From: Beaufortia kweichowensis
Taxonomy: Eukaryota > Chordata > Actinopteri > Cypriniformes > Gastromyzontidae
Direction of reading: 5' to 3'
DNA: 64,000 nucleotides
NCBI GenBank assembly: GCA_019155185.1
Contig: CM032800.1
Span: 10,780,001 to 10,844,000 of the forward strand
Part shown: positions 34,401 to 42,165 of the stretch, one piece after another
Position numbering within the stretch: position 1 is the stretch's first letter
Layout of the letters: each line of letters starts with the position of its first letter
Position numbers and translations under genes: made by a program
Notes under the pieces: model-generated
What the model saw: the letters and a program-made list of their open reading frames with translations, nothing else
Told to the model about the DNA's origin: nothing
Database searches by the model: none

Positions 34401-37363
34401 CCAGCAACAGCGGGTCTCAGGGTGGAATTTTCCATGAAGCATGTGGCACGGTGCACAGTATACGCACACAAATACTGCTATGTGGGCTCTGCCAGCGCTC
34501 GGTCTCTGAGTTTGTACTCCACATCTCTCTCTGTGCCCAGCGTTTCTGCCTGTGAGGACTTCCTGGCGCCCGACCAAATAAGGCTGATAGCCTGTGATTG
34601 TGCACATGCAAACACATTATTCTGACATGGGACATGCCATTCCAGGGTCATTTCCAGGAAAAATACAACTACGTCCAATGTAACTGTGATATTAATTAGA
34701 CATTTCCTTTGCGTTTGCTTGTTTTTTGCCCACAAACTGGCTTTGTTCCACAACCTGTGTTGCTGTCCACTGCCTATGTAGGTAGCTGCCTTCTAAGGGA
34801 GCATCTTAACTCAAATGGAATCTTAGATGTGATTTATTTGGAAACCTCTATGTACTGTAAATTTGTGTGTTTTGCTTACAATAATTCAGATTTGTTACAG
34901 AGCTAGTGCCATGTTTTTCTAAGCATACACACAAATAAAAGGCAAAACAGTCACTTCTAAAGCTGCAATTAACCTTTTTTTTTTGGTTAAAAATAAAAAA
35001 GTACATAAAAGTAAAGTCTCCTTAGCTTAGCTCGATTTTCTTATAAAAATTTATTTTTAAGTTGCACAAGAAAAATATTAGTTTGACATTATTTAAGATT
35101 AACCAACAAAAAGTTAAGTAACCTGCAATTTTATGTTTTTGTCAGAGATGGAGATAGAGAGGCAAAGATTGTAGCTTGAATTTTAAAAATGTACATTTTT
35201 AATATCAGACCAGTCGGCGTGTGACATCAACAGTACCGTGAGAGAGAGTCAGTACTCTTAAAAATAAAGATGCTACAAAAGGTTCTTCACTGAGTTTCCA
35301 AAGAACAATTTTTGGTTCCCCAATGAACCATTTACTTAAAGGTTGTTAAAAAAAACATTTCTTTCTTTTTCATAGTCTAGTGCATACTTTTGAATCGCTG
35401 TTGCAGTACTGTGATGTCACACGCCAATTTGGTCTAGTCTAGTATTTTCTGCTTAGTATTTTTAACCTCATCGCAATGCATTCTGGGATTGCCCTAACAC
35501 TGGAAGCGTGCATTTAAAGGCTTAAAACGTGACCTACGTAAGCAACTCACAAGATCTGGAACAAAGCCATTGGACTCTTAACATACAATCTAAAGTGCCA
35601 GGGCTAAAGTCTAAAATAATCTGAGACGTTTCTCTTAACGTTGAAACAAGATTATTTATATCTCATAAATGCCTGGCTGACTGGGGCTGGCACTGTGCCA
35701 TCTCTATTCATATTTGGAGTATTTATACAACAGGCAGAGCCAAGAATAACATTGAATGCAATATATCCAGCGGGGCATGAAAGATCTGCTAATTTATTTT
35801 TCTTTCATGCTGTATTCTCACATTTGATCTGGGAACTGAACATGATTACATAATTAATGGCACAATGAAGGCATTTAAAAGCACTGATTTGCTTACACAG
35901 ACTTGACTTTGAAGGCACAGTGGGGCAGTATGGAGGAGCATTATTTAACCATCGAGTATGTGTGTGAAAGAGAGCAGAGTAAAATGAGATGAGGATCACA
36001 ACCTAGACGTTCCCAAAATCAAGCTTTGAAATGATCTTCTGCAAAAAGAAATTGTATATCAATTCTTGCATGGTCGGTCCCTCAAAAAGCATATGGAAGA
36101 TACATTTTAAATGATGGGGCAAAGGATAGCTACAGGTATATGACTCAACATTGAAAACCACAAAAAAAGTGACATTTGAGCCTGCAGTAATGTGTCCTTA
36201 ATAAAAGCCTAACTTCACATTATTTTAAGGAACTCTACCTGTAATATTTATACACATCGGGCTAAATGCTAAACCAAAGTTTCATTTAGTCATTTACAAT
36301 GTACGTCACGAAACTGGCAGTAACGTCTTGGTACTCATACTGTCCCACCTCACATCCCACATGCGGTTCATATTAGACAGCAATCAGATAACTGTGCGTT
36401 CCAGGCTATCAACATCAGGCAGCATTTTTGAGAAAATGAGGCAGATCAAGGGAAAAAATGATGTAGGACATTTTCACAACAAATATTTCATAAAGAAAAC
36501 AACAACAGTCTAAAACAAAAACACTCATCTAAAGGAATGGCCTTCGAAGAATATCTGGCTCGCTGTGATCTGGGATCGTTTAGTCATTTAGCTGGTTGTT
36601 TTATCTGAAGTGACACGAACGGTGGCGTCACTACCGGCCAGTGTGGGTGGAGCAGTCGCAGAGGGACTCCGTGAACCTGGGGGGCCTGTGCTGACCGGGC
36701 CCTCCCACAATATACTTACTATAAACAACTAGTACATACTGGTAAACAGTAACCACCACATCTGATTAAAAAGCTGACACTTGGATGAAACAGATATTGA
36801 GTAAACAAAAAATATACTTTGTTACATTTTGGGATTGTAAGGGGGCAATTAAACATGTTACTAGTAAAGTACCACTAAAGTTAAAGTGTCCTGCCCATTG
36901 CACAATAAAGATGGATCATCTCTTCTGCTTGTTTCAACCTGCAAACCTCACAATAATAACCCACATCTTTAACCACTCCACCCTCAAAAACACCTTAAAC
37001 AGAAATAAAAGACTTACTCTCGGCAGTATAGAAGGGTTGCATGTCTATCTTGTGCACTTCTTTGGCGTAGTACTCTTCCTCACTGCGCTGTCTCTCGCAG
37101 GTGGCCGCTCGCTCGTTGGCTTTCTCCAGCAGCAGGTCCCGTGTGCTGTTATAGATGGCGATGATGTCCCGGGACACCTCCTCGGGCTCGGGATAGCTCT
37201 CGGGAGGACTGCTCAACTTCAGTTTACTGAGGATCTGACCACGGATGGCCTCGATCCTCTTCTTCTTGAACTGATCCATGTCCAGAGTGCTGCATGTGGA
37301 TAGACTGACGGCCACCGTGGCTAAATCCAAGGTCAGAAAAAGACTCAAGAGGTACAAGTTCAT
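16272..37363 (-). CDS. tgfb2: tgfb2, transforming growth factor beta 2 precursor (7 coding exons; frame broken in exon 5)
   Basis: TGF-beta 2 is a secreted dimeric growth factor made as a pre-pro-protein. The latency peptide is cut from the C-terminal ligand by furin, and the ligand signals through TGF-beta type I/II receptors. Seven exons joined at GT-AG borders give 409 residues once one extra base in exon 5 is discounted. Signal peptide: about residues 1-20. The prodomain has the Cys near residue 24 of the STCS segment, N-linked sites (YNST, KNAS, NKSE) and a CPCC pair. The furin site is RQKR ending at 297, followed by a 112-residue ligand with all nine conserved cysteines and the C-terminal CKCS. 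Exon lengths 346, 164, 133, 111, 164, 154 and 159 agree with the vertebrate pattern as I recall it, except that exon 5 should be 163. Read literally, translation stops in exon 6, 13 residues after the furin site. This could be a sequence error or a decaying duplicate copy. Confidence 0.95.
16694..16847 (-). CDS. tgfb2: tgfb2 exon 6: ligand N-terminal half
   Basis: Acceptor TAACAG and donor AAG|GTGAGT, 154 bases. It encodes NVQDNCCLRSLYIDF, DLGWKWIHEPKGYYANFC and AGACPYLWS, with ligand cysteines 15, 16, 44 and 48 intact. In the literal upstream frame a stop falls at 16,833-16,835. The exon itself shows no decay. Confidence 0.94.
16990..17115. repeat. fragment of GGTTCTTT/AAAGAACC MITE in tgfb2 intron 5
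   Basis: 'CCTTAAAGGTTCTTTGTC', 'CCACAAAGAACTTTTAACA' and 'GGTTCTACAGAGCCC' are diverged phrases of the 10.5-kb element family. Confidence 0.35.
17155..17398. repeat. cyprinid 'TATGACTTTCTT' element in tgfb2 intron 5
   Basis: A near-complete copy of the family also seen at 13,030. It starts TTTACCCAAAAATAAAAATG, contains 'TGTATGACTTTCTTCT', 'GAAGAATGTTGGTAACC', 'TTGACTTCTATTGTATGGAC' and ends GGGTGAACTATCCCTTTAAG. The ends are approximately inverted. It is non-coding and sits inside the intron. Confidence 0.65.
17574..17737 (-). CDS. tgfb2: tgfb2 exon 5, containing the furin site and a one-base frameshift
   Basis: Acceptor TTACAG. The exon encodes the end of the prodomain (SPHLLLMLLPSYRLES) and the furin site RQKR, then AL. 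Next, a three-base C run on the plus strand (17,593-17,595; GGG on the coding strand) is one base longer than the conserved frame requires. Literal reading gives GRCLLLQ, whereas dropping one base gives the expected Asp-Ala-Ala and the first ligand cysteine. The exon is 164 bases instead of 163, and its junction with exon 6 is then out of phase. The donor, CAG|GTCCAA, is weak beyond the GT. Either an assembly error or true gene damage. Confidence 0.88.
18184..18294 (-). CDS. tgfb2: tgfb2 exon 4
   Basis: Acceptor CACCAG and donor GCAG|GTGGAT, 111 bases. It encodes [20 protein letters not shown] and NKSEELEARFAG, including the paired cysteines that link the latency-peptide dimer and a conserved N-glycosylation site. 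Phase 1 at both ends. Confidence 0.93.
18300..18620. other. unique intron 3 sequence next to tgfb2 exon 4
   Basis: GC-balanced non-repeat DNA immediately upstream of exon 4 on the transcribed strand, with no alternative exon that I can support. It may hold intronic regulatory sequence. Confidence 0.25.
18890..19395. repeat. 'AAGTGTACTT' repeat cluster (old MITE) in tgfb2 intron 3
   Basis: The decamer-like string AAGTGTACTT/AAGTATACTT and its complement recur many times on both strands (for example near 19,040, 19,090, 19,215, 19,270 and 19,280), giving a fold-back structure. This type of element is common in fish introns. It ends about 120 bases from exon 3. Confidence 0.5.
19516..19648 (-). 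CDS. tgfb2: tgfb2 exon 3
   Basis: Acceptor CTTTAG and donor AGAG|GTAAAT, 133 bases. It encodes SPTQRYIDSKVV and EGEWLSFDVTEAVSEWLLH, the conserved latency-peptide core. It ends in phase 1. Confidence 0.92.
20182..20308. mobile_element. 127-bp MITE with TGTGACCCTG ends
   Basis: The left end TGTGACCCTG and right end CAGGATCACA are 10-base inverted repeats with one mismatch. 'CTCATACTTAGATTATGAG' is an internal hairpin. The element is non-autonomous and lies in tgfb2 intron 2. Confidence 0.55.
20411..20672. mobile_element. 262-bp MITE with perfect terminal inverted repeats
   Basis: Positions 20,411-20,432 (starting ATAAGAACTGTGGTAAC) are the exact reverse complement of 20,651-20,672, giving a 22-base perfect terminal inverted repeat. 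There is no coding capacity. Perfect ends suggest relatively recent activity compared with the decayed MITEs nearby. In tgfb2 intron 2. Confidence 0.7.
21786..21915. mobile_element. half copy of the GGTTCTTT/AAAGAACC MITE
   Basis: Contains 'GGTGCTACAAAAGGTTC', 'GCCATAGAAGAAACATTTTG', 'GGTTCCCCAAAGAACTG' and 'TCTTTAAAGAACCATTTC'. The second inverted half is missing. In tgfb2 intron 2. Confidence 0.6.
22299..22462 (-). CDS. tgfb2: tgfb2 exon 2
   Basis: Acceptor TTTCAG and donor CAG|GTCAGT. The 164 bases encode residues 116-170 of the latency peptide, including MFDVSSMEKNASNLVKAE and ARVAEQRIELYQ, which match TGFB2. It joins exon 1 in phase 1 and ends on a codon boundary. Confidence 0.93.
22619..22646. 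other. perfect 12-bp hairpin in tgfb2 intron 1
   Basis: ACATGCTTTCTT, loop GGAA, AAGAAAGCATGT is a perfect inverted repeat about 155 bases upstream of exon 2 on the transcribed strand. It could affect RNA folding near the acceptor or be a remnant of a fold-back element. Confidence 0.35.
22650..24890. other. tgfb2 intron 1, 3' part
   Basis: Intronic DNA. 23,250-23,880 is less AT-rich and free of recognised repeats, so it could contain regulatory sequence. No exon is supportable. Confidence 0.3.
24895..25246. mobile_element. palindromic MITE with CACTGTA/TACAGTG ends
   Basis: The left end 'CACTGTACAAAATTC' pairs with the right end 'TTTTTACAGTG'. Internal phrases 'AAGTCATTTGAAATAACTT' and 'AAATGACTTGTAAAG' repeat on both strands. 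Non-coding, in tgfb2 intron 1. Confidence 0.5.
25791..25809. repeat. (CA)n microsatellite
   Basis: An uninterrupted CA run of 19 bases in tgfb2 intron 1. Confidence 0.85.
25920..26620. other. unique GC-balanced block in tgfb2 intron 1
   Basis: No repeat wording and no splice-bounded open frame. The texture fits a regulatory element but nothing in the sequence proves it. Confidence 0.2.
26727..26882. repeat. dispersed repeat, direct copy of 50,196-50,362
   Basis: Shared phrases include 'CCTGACTATGAA', 'AAACCACCAAATATTGACAT', 'CTATCAGTATGATG'/'CTAACGGTATGATG' and 'GGTAAGGTTGACATT'. The two copies are about 23.5 kb apart in the same orientation. The family is unknown to me. Confidence 0.55.
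27300..27545. other. polypyrimidine-rich tract in tgfb2 intron 1
   Basis: The plus strand is dominated by C and T with repeated TTTCTCT/CTGCAG words; the transcribed (minus) strand is purine-rich. On the minus strand this is not a splice acceptor. Open frames through it reflect composition, not coding. Confidence 0.4.
27605..27800. repeat. diverged copy of the TATGACTTTCTT element
   Basis: 'CACCCTCATATCCTTTAAAA', 'CCCATATGACTTTTCCTTC' and 'GTGGAACACAAATTGAG' are diverged phrases of the family at 13,030 and 17,155. Confidence 0.45.
28203..28412. mobile_element. GGTTCTTT/AAAGAACC MITE copy
   Basis: 'GCCATAGAAGAACCATTTTT', 'GGTTCTCCAAAGAACCATTC' and 'ATGGTTCTTTGCC' are present, with the right half inverted and ending 'TATGGCATCATGTAGCACC'. 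A nearly full-length copy in tgfb2 intron 1. Confidence 0.65.
28526..28724. repeat. tandem array of 31-bp and 20-bp units
   Basis: A 31-base unit (TGATTAAACTATGGTTACTG followed by TAAAAATACCA) alternates with a shortened version lacking the TGATTAAAC part. CCATGATTAAACTATGG inside the unit is an imperfect palindrome. The array lies in tgfb2 intron 1. A degenerate relative of the motif (ACCATGGTA, TGGTTACTATGGTT) appears at about 58,010-58,125. Confidence 0.8.
29631..29880. mobile_element. GGTTCTTT/AAAGAACC MITE, nearly full length
   Basis: Starts ACACTCTTAAAAGTAATGG, includes 'GATGCCATAGAAAATCAC' and 'TTCCTCAAAGAACC', and ends with the inverted 'GGTTCTTCTATGGCATTGTG'. Same family as 10,512-10,745. 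Confidence 0.65.
29930..30140. repeat. CACATGTG-rich fold-back repeat
   Basis: CACATGTG, CACATGG and their complements recur throughout (for example near 29,960, 29,980 and 30,061). The pattern resembles a high-copy fish fold-back element and abuts the MITE at 29,631-29,880. Non-coding. Confidence 0.45.
30947..30970. repeat. (GA)n microsatellite
   Basis: An uninterrupted GA run in tgfb2 intron 1. Confidence 0.85.
31000..33600. other. tgfb2 intron 1, central part
   Basis: No exon is seen. 31,230-31,620 and 33,180-33,330 are GC-balanced and unique-looking. The remainder is AT-rich. A 124-codon minus-strand frame at 31,033-31,407 lacks splice borders or family similarity. Confidence 0.3.
33608..33835. 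repeat. TATGACTTTCTT element, reverse orientation
   Basis: 'AAAAGAAGATATTTTGTAAAA', 'GCAATGGAAGTCAATGAGG' and 'GAAAGAAAGTCATGCAAG' are the complement-strand phrases of the 17,155 family. Confidence 0.55.
34020..34175. mobile_element. tRNA-derived SINE copy
   Basis: Starts with the conserved tail block ACATTTACGCATTTGGCAGA...GCTTTTATCTAAAG...CTTACAATGCATTA, and then carries the complement of a tRNA-like head (GGGATCGAGTCCATGACC, TTGGCATTGCTAGCACCATG, ACCAAGCTACAGG). A complete but decayed copy of a SINE family common in fish, in tgfb2 intron 1. Confidence 0.65.
34310..34665. promoter_or_regulatory. candidate enhancer in tgfb2 intron 1
   Basis: A non-repeat block with an unusual density of exact binding-site matches: NF-kappaB-like GGAATTTTCC at 34,424-34,433, SRF CArG box CCAAATAAGG at 34,574-34,583, and a STAT palindrome TTCCAGGAA at 34,652-34,660, with a TEAD-like CATTCC at about 34,638-34,643. 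It lies 2.7 kb downstream of exon 1 of tgfb2 in the direction of transcription, a usual place for enhancers. Function is inferred from motifs only. Confidence 0.3.
35200..35560. repeat. dispersed repeat interrupted by a MITE half
   Basis: About 35,205-35,255 (GTGTGACATCAACAGTACCG) matches 48,935-48,985. About 35,256-35,385 is a half copy of the GGTTCTTT MITE (CTCTTAAAAATAAAGATGC, CCAAAGAACAATTTTTGG). Then 'CATCGCAATGCATTCTGGGA' continues the outer repeat. This indicates nested insertion. Confidence 0.45.
35565..37010. other. tgfb2 intron 1, 5' part
   Basis: Intronic sequence next to exon 1. I see no further exon, repeat or strong motif. Confidence 0.3.
37018..37363 (-). CDS. tgfb2: tgfb2 exon 1: signal peptide and start of latency-associated peptide
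   Basis: Start codon at 37,361-37,363, followed by a hydrophobic leader (MNLYLLSLFLTLDLATVAVS) and then LSTCSTLDMDQF, which is nearly identical to other TGFB2 proteins. The exon encodes residues 1-115 plus one base. The donor is GAGA|GTAAGT. An in-frame upstream ATG exists at 37,478-37,480, but it would put a charged extension before the leader, so the inner ATG is preferred. Confidence 0.93.
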
Positions 37364-38050
37364 TTTGTGCTTTTGTTTTCGTACCAAACGTTTAAAATGA
37401 TATTCAGTGAAATAGGTTAAGTACCCCGAGCATTTCAATAAAATACGTTTAATGGCAAAGCGAACAGCTTTTGCGCACAAAAGTCTCTTTTTATCGTACC
37501 TGCAAATCCATCTATTGGTGACTGCATGAAATGAATCCCTTCCAAAAATCCAAACTCACTTCATAGTAAGTGCACGTTCATCTCTGAAAAACACAAAATC
37601 ATGGGACACCAAAACAGCCATCGATGTGGCCATCTAATACCCTAACAAAAGTTTCTCAAAGCGCTGTAGACTGGATGGGATGACAGACGGGTAGCCTGCG
37701 GGGTTTGCGCGCACCTCCACCGCATCAGAGCGCATCAAACTCTCTCCAAATCTCCGCACAATCACCGCTCTTACTGTATACGAGAAGATGGAAAACCTCC
37801 GCTCACTCCGCAAAGCGCATCGCCGCTCCTCTGGCGCACAGGTTTTGCGCGTTTGGCACCGGTACAATATGCGCTGAAGAAAATAAAACTTTAGCTACCG
37901 TCCTAACGCATACACATATCTAAGGATGAGGACTGAATGATGTGACACTACTGTAAGAGCAAGCGAAAGTTACTTTCCCTTCAGTTTACCCTCCATTCCT
38001 CCTGCTGGAAAACTGCGGTCCCCGTGCCAGCGCGCACACACGCATCTGAA
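37364..38050 (-). other. tgfb2 5' untranslated region (inferred)
   Basis: Between the promoter and the start codon. 37,650-37,880 and 37,980-38,050 are relatively rich in G, C and CpG. The transcription start is placed about 25-30 bases beyond the TATA box. Whether the leader has an intron cannot be told. Confidence 0.45.
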
Positions 38051-38070
38051 GCAGCCGGTTGGAGAGAGAG

Positions 38071-38098
38071 ATTTATATAGGCCTGGCTTCACCACGTG
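38071..38098 (-). promoter_or_regulatory. tgfb2 core promoter: TATA box and E-box
   Basis: On the minus strand, CTATATAAAT (38,071-38,080) is a good TATA box. The perfect E-box CACGTG lies at 38,093-38,098, about 12 bases further upstream. TATA plus a proximal E-box is the arrangement known for mammalian TGFB2 promoters, where USF factors bind the E-box. The position, about 700 bases upstream of the start codon, is reasonable for this gene's long leader. Confidence 0.55.
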
Positions 38099-38109
38099 GT
38101 TGCAGTCAT

Positions 38110-38520
38110 CACGGTGAGCCCGGGAGCGCGCGGGTTTACCGAGCACTTTAGTGTAAATATCTCAGTGCACTGCGGCCAGGTCCTAACGCCCACTGCGTAT
38201 TGAGAGTGTGATGGGGATCTCGCTCTCCTAACAATCCCTGCTGGAAAAACAATAGAAAACATCACAGAAACACAGATTTAATAGGAATTGTGTTGGTTTT
38301 AATGAAAACTATAACGGTCTCTGTGGATCTCCAGTATGGATGGCAACCAATAGAACACCTACTGAAATAAGACCTAAAACACACTACATCAGGAAATTTT
38401 GTAATGGCTTAAATGATAAACAACTGATGGTTTAAAGTTGTAATTGTAATAGAAACCATCAAAATTTCTATTGTTTTTTCAACAAGGATAGTAATCACTA
38501 CATAACACTATTGAAAATAA
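38110..38520. other. upstream flank of tgfb2
   Basis: GC-rich for the first about 100 bases, then AT-rich. No gene seen. Further promoter elements are likely but not specifically recognisable. Confidence 0.3.
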
Positions 38521-38524
38521 ATGT

Positions 38525-38695
38525 GTTACAAAGGGTTCTTCACAGCAATGCCATTATACCATTTCTTGTTTTTTACAGTATAAAGAACATTTTCACTTAC
38601 AAAAATGTTCTGTGAATGTTGAAGGTTCTTTATAACACCATACAGCCAAAAATGGTTCTTCTATTGCATCGTGAAGCACCTTTTTTTAAAAGAAT
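38525..38695. mobile_element. GGTTCTTT/AAAGAACC MITE copy
   Basis: 'GGGTTCTTCACAGCAATGCC', 'AGTATAAAGAACATTTTC', 'GAAGGTTCTTTATAACACC' and 'ATGGTTCTTCTATTGCATC' up to 'GAAGCACC'. A diverged copy between tgfb2 and rrp15. Confidence 0.55.
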
Positions 38696-38699
38696 GTAT

Positions 38700-39870
38700 T
38701 TACTGCCATTACTTTATACCTACTTGATGATGATGCAGGCAGCAATGAAATTTTAGAATGTTGCATCTTACCTGTATGACCAATACGAAAAGATTGTGCC
38801 TACAAAAATATCATACAGAGTTAAGTTAAAAATATAATTCATAACATATCTGATTCTCTTAGTAAAAAAGTCTTCTTTAAACATAATATAAACCTAATAG
38901 GTGCTAAATGTTGCCCTATATTTAACAAGACATGTTGACAATGAAAACAAATTGAAATGGTTTATCAGCACATAGCGATAAAAAATGATTATATACAAAA
39001 ACAGAGCATGCAGTTTTGGCAAACTACAGCCTGTCTGATTAAACCGCACAAGACCACCCATCCACTCAGTTATCTTTCTTCATTTAAAACACTGCAAATA
39101 AATAAATTACAAATAGTAGCTTATGGTATTACTACTGTTATGACACAGGCAACTGATAAGGAATAGGAAAGTTGGACCAGCTGTTGCACCAACACAAAAA
39201 AACATGTTTTTGGTATGCTGTTAAATTGGCTGATCACAGGGATTCTAGATTTACTCTTCCATTATCATTTTAAAGGAAACCTCATTTACCAAAGCATTTT
39301 GTACCGAGCCCACACTCCAATCATCGATCAGAAGTGACAGGCTCTCAGAACGGCCCTGCCCACTGCTGTAAACCAGATGTTATCACTAAATCAGTACCAA
39401 CACACACAGATGTGAGACCGTATGAAAATCATTTCATGATAGAACAATCATTTATGTCCACAGCACTAAACACAACAATCTGCTATTTTAGGTTTTGCAA
39501 ACTTAAATATATTCACTCAAATTTTTGTGTATAAGTTACATGTATTTTCACATGGATGAATAGCCAATTCAGCCATAATTTCTTAACAGCCAATGCAAAC
39601 ATATGAAATGATTTTGTGTCACACTGTAGTCATATGAATAATTAAAAACACTTAGTTTAATTAAAGAGCAATCTGTTTACCTTGAAATAGTAGCGAACAG
39701 TCTTTACCAAATACATGATGAAATGGAAGTTACATTTCAACTCTTATTGAATGTTAATAATTCATAGATTTTTATGACGAGATTCAAGCCTTCTTAACAA
39801 TTACAGACATTGTTTGTCTGAAAGAGCAAAACATCTCAGTATAAGTGTCTACAAGATATAGAAATAAAGA
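38700..39870. other. gene-free intergenic DNA
   Basis: AT-rich. No exon or repeat family recognised. Confidence 0.35.
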
Positions 39871-39874
39871 GCAA

Positions 39875-40070
39875 AACTATTGCTAGAAAGAGTCCTACAC
39901 AGAACTAGAAAATTTTAGTTCTCCAAAAACCTTTCAGTAAAAAGCACCACTTTTTTCTCACCTTTTATGCTCTGTAAAACCTGTTTCTACTATAAAGAAC
40001 GTTTTGTGAACCAAAAAAATGTACAAAAATGATGTTAAAAATTTAAGCGACCCTTTTTTTAAGAGTGAAA
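39875..40070. mobile_element. decayed GGTTCTTT/AAAGAACC MITE
   Basis: 'AGTTCTCCAAAAACCTTTCAG', 'CTATAAAGAACGTTTTGTG' and the end 'TTTTTTTAAGAGTG' show an old copy. Confidence 0.4.
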
Positions 40071-40652
40071 GAAGTAAACTAACCAACAAACTGTGATGCA
40101 CCTGTTGCTTCTCCATGTTGTTCGTGTATAATTATTTATCACTTTGTGATGGAGAAACTATCGACAGCTGTGAAAAGATGCTGATTAAGGAAGTAACAGA
40201 GGAGACAGAGAAGTTGACCCATTTTAGAGCAGTATGTCAACATGCCCTCGAAAGGACCAGCATTCCTGAGCTGCACTTTGCTGTGTCGATGTGACGAATG
40301 AGTGTTTCACGTTGGACAATTAAAGTGCTGTACCTCACAGGCTGATAGTGCACCCTCTCAGACGCTGGGTAAATACATCTCAGCTGGGTTTGCACACATA
40401 GCTCGACTGAGAGCGATAAAAGAATCAGCACAACTGTGGCACCTGCAGGGTTAAAGGTCAACTGTGACACAACTCCTGGCAACCCAGCCAACACAGGCAT
40501 GCAGAAAGAGCTGAATGTATGAGAACCTACAGTCTTTAAAAGCATCATATCTTATAATAATGGACTGTATACATGCAACAGGAGTTCAGTTTTTATTTCC
40601 AGAACTCTCTGCTGGTCAGGATGTTAACTGGATGTTGCATTACTTTGACATC

Positions 40653-40667
40653 AGCGCCACCCTGTGG
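40653..40667 (-). promoter_or_regulatory. CTCF-like motif
   Basis: AGCGCCACCCTGTGG on the plus strand is CCACAGGGTGGCGCT on the minus strand, agreeing with about 13 of 15 positions of the vertebrate CTCF core. It lies between tgfb2 and rrp15. Occupancy unknown; some fish repeats carry similar strings. Confidence 0.3.
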
Positions 40668-40969
40668 TGACAACACAGCATCGCAAGATCCACTCAACCT
40701 GATTTTACCAAATTAATTGGTAATGGGTCAACATAGTTTGTTGAAAAACCCTTTCTTTACCCCAAACACAAACTATAACTTATCCCTAAAATCAGACAGG
40801 AATGAATAGTAAATAACAGTAACTGTAAACGTATTTTTAAAACGGGCTTTTAGACATGCAGAGATGAAATTATGGAATTCTTTACCATTTCTTATGAACC
40901 AGTTAGATTCTTTTTAAACTTATTTGTTTAGAATAGCTTTTAGGTGAATCGATTGTTTTATTTGTATGC

Positions 40970-41185
40970 ATAAAAGTTGTACTAAAGGTTCTTTACAGCA
41001 GTGCCATAGAAGAATAATTTTTGGTTTACCAAAGAACCATTCACTCAAAAGTTCTTGAAAGAACTGAAGAAACATTTTCAATAACAAAGAACCTCTTGTA
41101 AAACAGAAATGTTTTATAGATGCTAAAGAATTTTATGGAAACATTTAGCCAAAAATTGTTCTTGTATAGCATAGTTAAGCACCAG
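40970..41185. mobile_element. GGTTCTTT/AAAGAACC MITE copy
   Basis: 'CTAAAGGTTCTTTACAGCAG', 'GCCATAGAAGAATAATTTTT' and 'CAAAGAACCATTCACTC', then the inverted half ending 'TTGTTCTTGTATAGCAT' and 'AAGCACC'. Non-coding. Confidence 0.55.
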
Positions 41186-41574
41186 TATGTGGGTAGACAA
41201 ATAAATATGTATCTGTGTCCTATGGTGTGACATACAAAATGTGTATAAAAAACTCAATAAAGATAAATCTTTCTCATCGTATTTGTAACTCCAGCAATAA
41301 ATATAAATCTCTCATGCTATTTGTATATTTTGTATGTTTTTTTTACATTTTTGCTGTCACAACATATGACACGGTCACATATTTATTTGTCAACTACCCA
41401 TTTAACAATATAAAGCAAGTATTTAGACACCTAAAAATCTTAATCTAATGCATTTAAAGAAATATACCACAAGCACTCACTTAGAGAAAAGTTGGATGGT
41501 TGTGATATTTTAAAATTGACGCCTATGATACGGCTCACTTAATAACAGCGACAAAATGACATACTGCCTTAATA

Positions 41575-41690
41575 TAAAAAATATATTTCGTGTTTCTGTT
41601 CCCTGGTAATTAAACCCACCTGAGCTACAAAGTAGCTTTGGATAGAAGCAAGAATCTGTCAAATGCATAAATAAATAATGTAATCTGACG
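41575..41690. mobile_element. decayed SINE fragment
   Basis: 'GTTCCCTGGTAATTAAACCC', 'TGAGCTACAAAGTAGCTTTG' and 'ATCTGTCAAATGCATAAATAA' are diverged phrases of the tRNA-derived SINE seen at 34,020 and 57,290. It may overlap the rrp15 3' flank. Confidence 0.4.
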
Positions 41691-41705
41691 ATGACATAGA
41701 AATGA

Positions 41706-41711
41706 TTTATT
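41706..41711 (-). terminator. possible rrp15 polyadenylation signal
   Basis: TTTATT on the plus strand (AATAAA on the minus) lies about 305 bases past the rrp15 stop. It is one candidate in AT-rich sequence. Confidence 0.25.
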
Positions 41712-42015
41712 TTTGCAAAGAACAATAATATAAATGACTATATACAGAAACAGAGCAGAGTGTTTGCAAACTTTGCAACATTCATTAATGAAGAACCTTC
41801 TTACCAAATCATATGGAAAAGTCTTGGTCACAACATCCAGATTAGGGCAACATCACAAACCAGTGTCTCTCCCTATTCCACAGTCAGCCATATGATCCAC
41901 CCGCACAGATCTCTGAGCGATGTAGAGTCTTAACACTCATTGATGGGTGGATCTCTGTCAATACACCTGTGTGTGTGTATGCACTGTATGATGCATACAG
42001 ACGGCAGTGATGTGA

Positions 42016-42165
42016 TCACTCTGATTCACTGCTGTAGTCCTGAGTCGGCTCCGGGTCTCCTCCCTCTTCATCACTCTCTTTATCCCAGTCTTTCATAGAC
42101 GCACCCATCATAAAGTCCTCTCTCAGCACACTCCAGGATGAATTCTCCTCCTTCACCTCGACAGG
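42016..42165 (-). CDS. rrp15: rrp15 exon 5 and stop
   Basis: 150 bases from acceptor TGGCAG to TGA at 42,016-42,018. It encodes SWSVLREDFMMGASMKDWD and an acidic tail. The DDFMMGASMKDWDKESD-type ending is typical of RRP15. Confidence 0.93.
   Translation of the reverse strand, partial: PVEVKEENSSWSVLREDFMMGASMKDWDKESDEEGGDPEPTQDYSSESE

Noticed and set aside
37364..37480. Upstream in-frame ATG extending tgfb2
   Set aside because: The extension is basic and would displace the signal peptide from the N-terminus; the ATG at 37,361-37,363 matches the family start.
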